Source: Mycolicibacterium flavescens (GTDB taxonomy: Bacteria; Actinomycetota; Actinomycetes; Mycobacteriales; Mycobacteriaceae). From it: DNA of 64,000 nt. Positions 59,761-64,000 of the stretch are shown piece after piece (within the stretch, counting starts at the first letter, position 1; each line of letters starts with the position of its first letter). A program made the translations under genes and the position numbers. Below the pieces are notes generated by a model that was given only the letters and a program-made list of their open reading frames with translations, was not told the origin of the DNA and did no database searches. The stretch is taken from NCBI GenBank assembly GCA_900637135.1, contig LR134353.1, positions 1,426,001 to 1,490,000 on the forward strand. Reading direction: 5' to 3'.

Positions 59761-59865
59761 GTGGACTGGATCTGGGAAATGCTTCGCTACGTCGCCGCCT
59801 GGGGCGGCACCGGCCTGATCATCTGGTTCTGGTATTGGATGTTCTCCAACATCGGGACCTTCTGA
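59761..59865 (+). CDS. 34-aa hydrophobic mini-protein
   Basis: A very short gene: GTG 59761 has GAGGAGG seven bases upstream. The product is a single Trp-rich membrane helix (WEMLRYVAAWGGTGLIIWFW, then YWMFSNIGTF). A longer start at 59683 lacks a comparable ribosome-binding site. It precedes the NorD-like gene by 15 bp. Mini-proteins of this kind are often small subunits of membrane enzyme complexes; that role is inference. A second mini-protein (42 aa) holds the matching place after the NorQ-like gene. Confidence 0.7.
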   Translation: MDWIWEMLRYVAAWGGTGLIIWFWYWMFSNIGTF

Positions 59866-59880
59866 GCGGCTCTGAACTCG

Positions 59881-61410
59881 ATGGCTGAACTCTCCGACTC
59901 ACACGCGATGGCGGTCGAGCGCAGTTGCGCGGTCACGGCCGTGGCCCTGAGCGGGCAACGGCGCCAGGGCGTTCGCCTCGTGACCGGCGAGCACCGCGCC
60001 TTCGGCCTCAACGCTGCACTGGATTTCGTCCACGTGCCCTATCCGATCAACCCCGGCTGGACTCGCAGGACCCTCACCTGCGGGATCGCGCTGCAATGTG
60101 CGCCGTCGAAGGACAAGGTGGTCGGGTTCCGGCTGAACGAGCTGTCGACACGTGAGCTGCGTGCGTTGACCGTGGTCGAGGCCGGTGTAGCCCTGGGCTG
60201 GGTCTCCGCGCGCTGGCCCGGCCTGCTGCCGGAGTTTCGACGCGTGCTTGGTGACATCGAGATTCTCGGCGGCGACGTCGATGCGACCTCGATGCTCAAC
60301 CGGGCGATCGCGTTGGCGCGCACCGGGGAATCACTAGGTGTCGATCCGCTGTTCGGCCGGCTCCCGTTGGCCTACACCGCTCCGCAGAGCATGTCGGACA
60401 AACTACGTCGCACGCTGGGCCGGATGCCCTGGACCACATCGGAAAAGCGACTGCCGCGGCCGTATTCCATACCCGTTGGCGGAGACGGCGGAATCCGCAA
60501 TCCCAACCTGCCGCCGCCGAGTCGGCCGCAGGACAACGATCTCGACATCACACCCGAGCACCGGCCCGGGATCCCTTACCCCGAATGGAACGCCTGGACC
60601 AAGAGCTTCATGCGCGATCATGTCGCGGTACTCGAAAAGGCACACGCGTCGCACACGCGCGAGCCGGAATCCGTATCCGCCGAACTGCGAAGGTGGTTCG
60701 AGGAGCACACCCACCGCGCGATGAAGAACCGGCTGGAGGACGGTTCCGACCTGGACGTCGAACAGTACGTCAACCACTACATCGACCTGACCACCGGTGA
60801 GGCGATCGAACCGCGCATCTTCCGCGAACTGCTGCCCAGCAACCGGGACGTCACCACGGCCCTTCTGCTGGACGGCAGTTCGTCGCTCGGTGTGCACGGC
60901 GGCCGGATCTTCAAACTCGAGTTGGCGTGCGCCGACGCTCTTTCGCGCGCGATGACGCTGGCCCGTGAGCGGCACGGCATCTTCGTGTTCACCGGAAACA
61001 CCCGTCACCGCGTCGAAGTCAGTTGTCTCAAAGACTTCGAGGACCGCCGGTTCGTGCCACCCGGTCGCCTCGGACTGGCCACCGGCGGTTACACCCGTCT
61101 CGGAGCCCCGCTGCGCCACCTGACCAGCCGACTGCTCGCACAACCGTCCGAGCGCCGACTGCTCATCGTGATCGGTGACGGGCTCATCTCCGACGAGGGA
61201 TACGAGGGCCGTTATGCCTGGGCCGACGCCGCGCACGCCGTCGAGGAGGCCAACGACGCGGGTGTGAGCATCTACTACGTCGGAGTGGGACCCACCCGCG
61301 TCGACCCGTTGCCGGAGGTCTTCGGACCCCTTCGCTCACAACGCATCCGACGAATCGAGGAGCTGCCCCGAGTGCTTGCCCACGTCCATCGCGAACTGGT
61401 GGCCGCATGA
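59881..61410 (+). CDS. NorD/CbbO-like VWA-domain activation protein
   Basis: A 509-aa soluble protein of the NorD/CbbO type. The N-terminal part is helical and unassigned. The linker (DVEQYVNHYIDLTTGEAIEP and RIFRELLPSNRD) leads into a C-terminal von Willebrand A domain whose MIDAS motif is intact: LLLDGSSSLG (DxSxS), then GGYTRLGAPLRH and VIGDGLISDEGY. In characterised systems the VWA protein bridges an AAA+ ring to a metalloenzyme, such as nitric oxide reductase or Rubisco, to insert metal or remodel it. Its stop overlaps the AAA+ gene start (ATGA). No classical client is nearby. Confidence 0.88.
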   Translation: MAELSDSHAMAVERSCAVTAVALSGQRRQGVRLVTGEHRAFGLNAALDFVHVPYPINPGWTRRTLTCGIALQCAPSKDKVVGFRLNELSTRELRALTVVEAGVALGWVSARWPGLLPEFRRVLGDIEILGGDVDATSMLNRAIALARTGESLGVDPLFGRLPLAYTAPQSMSDKLRRTLGRMPWTTSEKRLPRPYSIPVGGDGGIRNPNLPPPSRPQDNDLDITPEHRPGIPYPEWNAWTKSFMRDHVAVLEKAHASHTREPESVSAELRRWFEEHTHRAMKNRLEDGSDLDVEQYVNHYIDLTTGEAIEPRIFRELLPSNRDVTTALLLDGSSSLGVHGGRIFKLELACADALSRAMTLARERHGIFVFTGNTRHRVEVSCLKDFEDRRFVPPGRLGLATGGYTRLGAPLRHLTSRLLAQPSERRLLIVIGDGLISDEGYEGRYAWADAAHAVEEANDAGVSIYYVGVGPTRVDPLPEVFGPLRSQRIRRIEELPRVLAHVHRELVAA

Positions 61411-62228
61411 GCGACGCCAGCCAGCGAATAGCCACCAGCGATTACTACGCGATCGCCAACGAAGTCCAGCTGTTCGAGCAGGCTTATCAACAGCGGCTGC
61501 CCGTGATGCTGACCGGCCCGACGGGCTGCGGTAAAACCCGCCTCGTCGAGCACATGGGGGTGCTGCTGCAACGGCCCGTGGTGACGATCAGCTGCCACGA
61601 CGACCTGACCAGTTCCGATCTTGTCGGGCGGTTCATGGTCACCGGCGGTGACGTCGTCTGGACCGACGGGCCGCTCACCAGGGCTGTGAAGGGCGGTGCG
61701 ATCTGCTACCTCGACGAGGTGGTGGAGGCCCGCCACGATTCGTTGGCCATCTTGCACTCGCTGACCGATCACCGCCGCGCGCTGTACCTGGACAGGGCAG
61801 GGGAGGTCGTCAAGGCACCGGACACCTTCATGCTGGTCTGCTCGTACAACCCCGCCTACCGCAGCTCGCTGAAGGAACTCAAACCGTCCTTTCGCCAACG
61901 CTTCGTGACGATCCCCATGAAGTACCTGACGCCGGACCGCGAAGCCGAGGTCATCGTCGCCGAGACGGGGGTGGGCGCCGCGACCGCGACACGACTCGTG
62001 CACTGCGCCACCGCGATCCGCACGGCCGATGAGGCGTTTCACTTCGAACCGCCATCGACCCGCGTGTTAATCACCGCCGCGCAATTGATCGTCGCGGGCG
62101 CAACCGAACTGGAGGCTGCCGAGGCCTGCATCCTCGCGCCGCTGTCCACCGACGGTGCCATCACCGACGGCTTGCGTGAGGTCGCCGTGGCCAGCCTGGC
62201 CGCTGACGCGCCAAGCACCCCCAGCTAG
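61407..62228 (+). CDS. NorQ/CbbQ-like MoxR-family AAA+ ATPase
   Basis: A 273-aa AAA+ ATPase. Walker A is GPTGCGKTRLVE (about residue 37), Walker B is ICYLDEVVEARHD, sensor 1 is CSYNPAY and the arginine-finger region is LKPSFRQRFVTI. SCHDDLTSSDLVGRFM is the MoxR-type insert. NorQ/CbbQ ATPases form hexamers that work with a VWA partner, here the overlapping upstream gene. The last residues are flexible (APSTPS). A 42-aa membrane mini-protein follows after 16 bp. Confidence 0.92.
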   Translation: MSDASQRIATSDYYAIANEVQLFEQAYQQRLPVMLTGPTGCGKTRLVEHMGVLLQRPVVTISCHDDLTSSDLVGRFMVTGGDVVWTDGPLTRAVKGGAICYLDEVVEARHDSLAILHSLTDHRRALYLDRAGEVVKAPDTFMLVCSYNPAYRSSLKELKPSFRQRFVTIPMKYLTPDREAEVIVAETGVGAATATRLVHCATAIRTADEAFHFEPPSTRVLITAAQLIVAGATELEAAEACILAPLSTDGAITDGLREVAVASLAADAPSTPS

Positions 62229-62244
62229 GAAGGAGTTGACCCCA

Positions 62245-62373
62245 ATGGATCAGAAGGAAAGAAAGCGTAAGAAGGCGCTGATCATCCTGCAGATAGTCAT
62301 CTACGGCTACCTGTTCACGATGTTCGCGATTCAGCTCTACATGTCATTCGCGCGCGGCTGGTGGGAGCTGTGA
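62245..62373 (+). CDS. 42-aa membrane mini-protein
   Basis: The ATG at 62245 has AGGAAGGAG nine bases upstream, a strong site. The product starts with a very basic stretch (MDQKERKRKKA), then one membrane helix (LIILQIVIYGYLFTMFAIQL) and YMSFARGWWEL. The basic end should stay in the cytoplasm. Its stop overlaps the GTG start of membrane protein copy B (GTGA), so the two are made together and are likely subunits of one complex. Confidence 0.8.
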   Translation: MDQKERKRKKALIILQIVIYGYLFTMFAIQLYMSFARGWWEL

Positions 62374-63092
62374 ATCTGCCGCTGCTGAGCCGCCGTTCGA
62401 AGACGCTGGCCGCACGAGACGATTCCGTGAGCCTCGAGGAGCACCACGAGGAATCGCGGCTCGCCCAGCGTCGTGCCGACAAGTGGATGATCGTCGGTGC
62501 CGCGTTGATGGGGATGTGGGTGCCCGGGCTCATCGGGTTTCCCATCTTCATGCGTGGCGTATGGCTACAACGTCAGGCCGCGCGCGCCGGACTGTCGATG
62601 CGGCCGATGATCGTCACCCTGATCGGTTATCTCGTGCTGATCGACGGGATGCTGAACAGCCTCGGCTGGGCGCTGGACCTGGTCGCCAACCACACGCTGA
62701 TCAACCGCGTGCTGATGGTCGGCTGGGGCGCGATGTTCGACGCCGGCTACTTCTGGCACTACAACGAACTGTGGGTAGGGGGTGCGGCCGGACCGGGCGA
62801 GAAGTCGATGGTGTTCGGGATGATCCTGACGGTCTTCGCGATGCGATGCGCCGCGGCGATCGGTTTCCTGCAGATGAAGCGCTGGGGCCATCAGTGGATG
62901 ATCATCACCTGCTGGATGGGTGTGCTCATCTGGTGCCTGTACGTCTTCAACATGACGATGTACGCCGACGTGCGCTATGCCGGGGTGGTCTTCCCGGTCA
63001 TCGGATGGTGGCTGTACGACATCTTCTACATCACGCCCTTCTTGGCCATTCCGTATCTCCACACGGTCAATCGCGAAATCTTCACAGACTGA
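62370..63092 (+). CDS. six-helix membrane protein, copy B of NorD/NorQ module
   Basis: A 240-aa integral membrane protein paralogous to copy A at 58856. The segments GWGAMFDAGYFWHYNELW, MKRWGHQWMI, FNMTMYADVRYAG and YLHTVNREIF are shared. By eye about nine of ten residues match in the C-terminal half and far fewer in helices 1-3. GTG 62370 overlaps the mini-protein stop; a GTG at 62361 would add three residues. The N-terminal 35 residues are charged (LEEHHEESRLAQRRADKW). No known family is recognised. The duplication around the ATPase pair suggests a heterodimer or alternative complexes. Confidence 0.86.
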   Translation: MNLPLLSRRSKTLAARDDSVSLEEHHEESRLAQRRADKWMIVGAALMGMWVPGLIGFPIFMRGVWLQRQAARAGLSMRPMIVTLIGYLVLIDGMLNSLGWALDLVANHTLINRVLMVGWGAMFDAGYFWHYNELWVGGAAGPGEKSMVFGMILTVFAMRCAAAIGFLQMKRWGHQWMIITCWMGVLIWCLYVFNMTMYADVRYAGVVFPVIGWWLYDIFYITPFLAIPYLHTVNREIFTD

Positions 63093-63113
63093 ACAGGTTC
63101 AAGGAGCCGAGCC

Positions 63114-63554
63114 ATGACATCGTCTTCGCTTACACCCGACAGCAGCGAAAAAGACAAGACCGACGATCTACCGCCGGGCACCACGCCGTATTACGCGCGG
63201 ATGCACCTCTACATCAAGCGTGCCGTGCTCGTCTGCCTGGTTGCGCTGGTGATCGAGGGAGCGTTCACGCTGCCGTTCATGGCCGTCTACTACGGCTATC
63301 CGACTCTCAGCCTCACCGAGATCTGTAGCGAGCTACTCAAGGTGCGCTACTCCGATGACGCGCTGGAGTGCAAGGTGCCGTACCCGCCGCTGGGTCCCCC
63401 TGAGGGCGCCGAGGGCAAGGACACCGCTCAAGACGAGTGGGGCATCCAACCGGTACCGAAGTACAACAGGATCGGCTGGCGTGAACTGGTCCGCATCCAC
63501 GAAGAGCGGGAAGCGCGGCAAGCCGCCCAATCCCAAGGCAATCCGGCTCCGTGA
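63114..63554 (+). CDS. single-pass membrane protein of the NorD/NorQ module
   Basis: A 146-aa protein. The N-terminal 30 residues are polar ([20 protein letters not shown]), one membrane helix follows ([20 protein letters not shown], about 40-60), and the rest is a soluble domain. Two cysteines (TEICSELL and ALECKVPYP) could form a disulfide or bind a cofactor if the domain is outside. The C-terminus is a charged helix ([15 protein letters not shown]). AAGGAGCCGAGCC precedes the ATG, 21 bp after copy B. I recognise no family. Confidence 0.78.
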   Translation: MTSSSLTPDSSEKDKTDDLPPGTTPYYARMHLYIKRAVLVCLVALVIEGAFTLPFMAVYYGYPTLSLTEICSELLKVRYSDDALECKVPYPPLGPPEGAEGKDTAQDEWGIQPVPKYNRIGWRELVRIHEEREARQAAQSQGNPAP

Positions 63555-63624
63555 ACCGAAAACCGGCCGCGCGCGGGTTCCGTTCGTGCCCAGTCGTGTT
63601 CAGCCCTGCCCAACGGTCGGCGGC

Positions 63625-64000
63625 ATGACGTATCGGATCGTCCAATGGACGACGGGAAACGTTGGCAAGCGATCCGTCCGCGCCGTCGCGATCAATCCGC
63701 AGCTGGAGCTGGTCGGCTGCTATGCGTGGTCGAAGGACAAAGTCGGTCGCGATGTGGGGGAGCTGTGCGGCATCGACGCGCTCGGCGTGTCCGCGACCGA
63801 TGACATTGACGTCCTGCTGGCGCTGGAGCCGGATTGCGTTGTCTACAACCCGATGTTCGCCGATGTGGACGAGATGGTCCGGATTCTGCGCGCGGGCGTC
63901 AACATCGTCTCCACGTCCGAGTTCATCACCGGACACTTCTTCGGCGACGACCGCGACCGCATCGTCGAAGCCTGTCGGGACGGCGGCTCGACCATCTTCG
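63625..64000 (+). CDS. DapB-like NAD(P)-dependent dehydrogenase (partial, runs off window)
   Basis: The first 125 codons are visible. The Rossmann start YRIVQWTTGNVGKRSVRAV, then KVGRDVGELCGIDAL and ATDDIDVLLALEPDCVVY, place it in the same family as the dehydrogenase at 56243, and about half of the N-terminal residues match by eye. INIVSTSEF-like sequence follows. The C-terminal domain is outside the window. It lies 70 bp after the last module gene on the same strand and may be part of that transcript. Confidence 0.88.
   Translation, partial: MTYRIVQWTTGNVGKRSVRAVAINPQLELVGCYAWSKDKVGRDVGELCGIDALGVSATDDIDVLLALEPDCVVYNPMFADVDEMVRILRAGVNIVSTSEFITGHFFGDDRDRIVEACRDGGSTIF

Overview
The window is high-GC mycobacterial chromosome, probably from a rapidly growing Mycolicibacterium-type species. 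It opens inside the 3' end of a 16S rRNA gene and continues through 23S and 5S rRNA. The 16S-23S spacer is about 370 bp with no tRNA, which is more typical of rapid growers. Beyond the rRNA genes, the gene order follows the M. tuberculosis block Rv1316c-Rv1343c: ogt, alkA, membrane cyclase, nucS, Rv1322-type, methylmalonyl-CoA epimerase, fadA4, thioredoxin/TPR protein, glgB-glgE-glgP, dinG, pncB, clpS, DUF2017, S58 peptidase, mec-cysO-cysM, rhomboid, murI, Rv1339-type phosphodiesterase, rph, rdgB, DUF3817 and lprD-type. The family and synteny statements rest on recalled protein sequences, not on a search.

That core is interrupted by accessory islands. Island A (4.7-7.4 kb) separates ogt from alkA. 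It carries a RibD/DHFR-like protein, a Tat-signal SDR with a small secreted partner, and a TetR. Island B (8.9-22.6 kb) is a catabolic region: mycofactocin-type SDR, GntR, amidohydrolase, an Ltp-like thiolase / DUF35 / CoA-transferase operon, a P450, a CYP136-like P450 with its TetR, a carotenoid oxygenase with its TetR, and a glutaminase-STAS protein. Island C (35.5-38.6 kb) holds a beta-propeller lyase, an MspA-type porin and a zinc-metalloprotease lipoprotein. An MFS pump sits between rdgB and the DUF3817 gene. Island D (51.8 kb to the right edge) begins with tRNA-Leu(UAG). It carries SRPBCC, WhiB6-like/TetR, AraC/amidohydrolase, DapB-like/SDR and a NorD/NorQ membrane module.

How the genes work together. 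The glg genes make and break alpha-glucan: GlgE polymerises maltose-1-phosphate, GlgB branches and GlgP phosphorolyses. Mec-CysO-CysM is the thiocarboxylate route to cysteine. In island B an 18-bp palindrome (CAAAYA-N6-YATTYG) recurs in three promoter regions and suggests one regulon around the GntR gene.

The most interesting region is 58.1-63.6 kb. A VWA protein (NorD/CbbO-like) and a MoxR-type AAA+ ATPase (NorQ/CbbQ-like) overlap by ATGA. They are flanked by two nearly duplicate six-helix membrane proteins, two hydrophobic mini-proteins (34 and 42 aa) and a single-pass protein. No classical client (nitric oxide reductase, Rubisco, CO dehydrogenase) is present. A TetR gene and three copies of TGAC-N4-GTCA sit at the module's promoters. 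I read this as an undescribed membrane metallo-complex together with its own activation chaperones.
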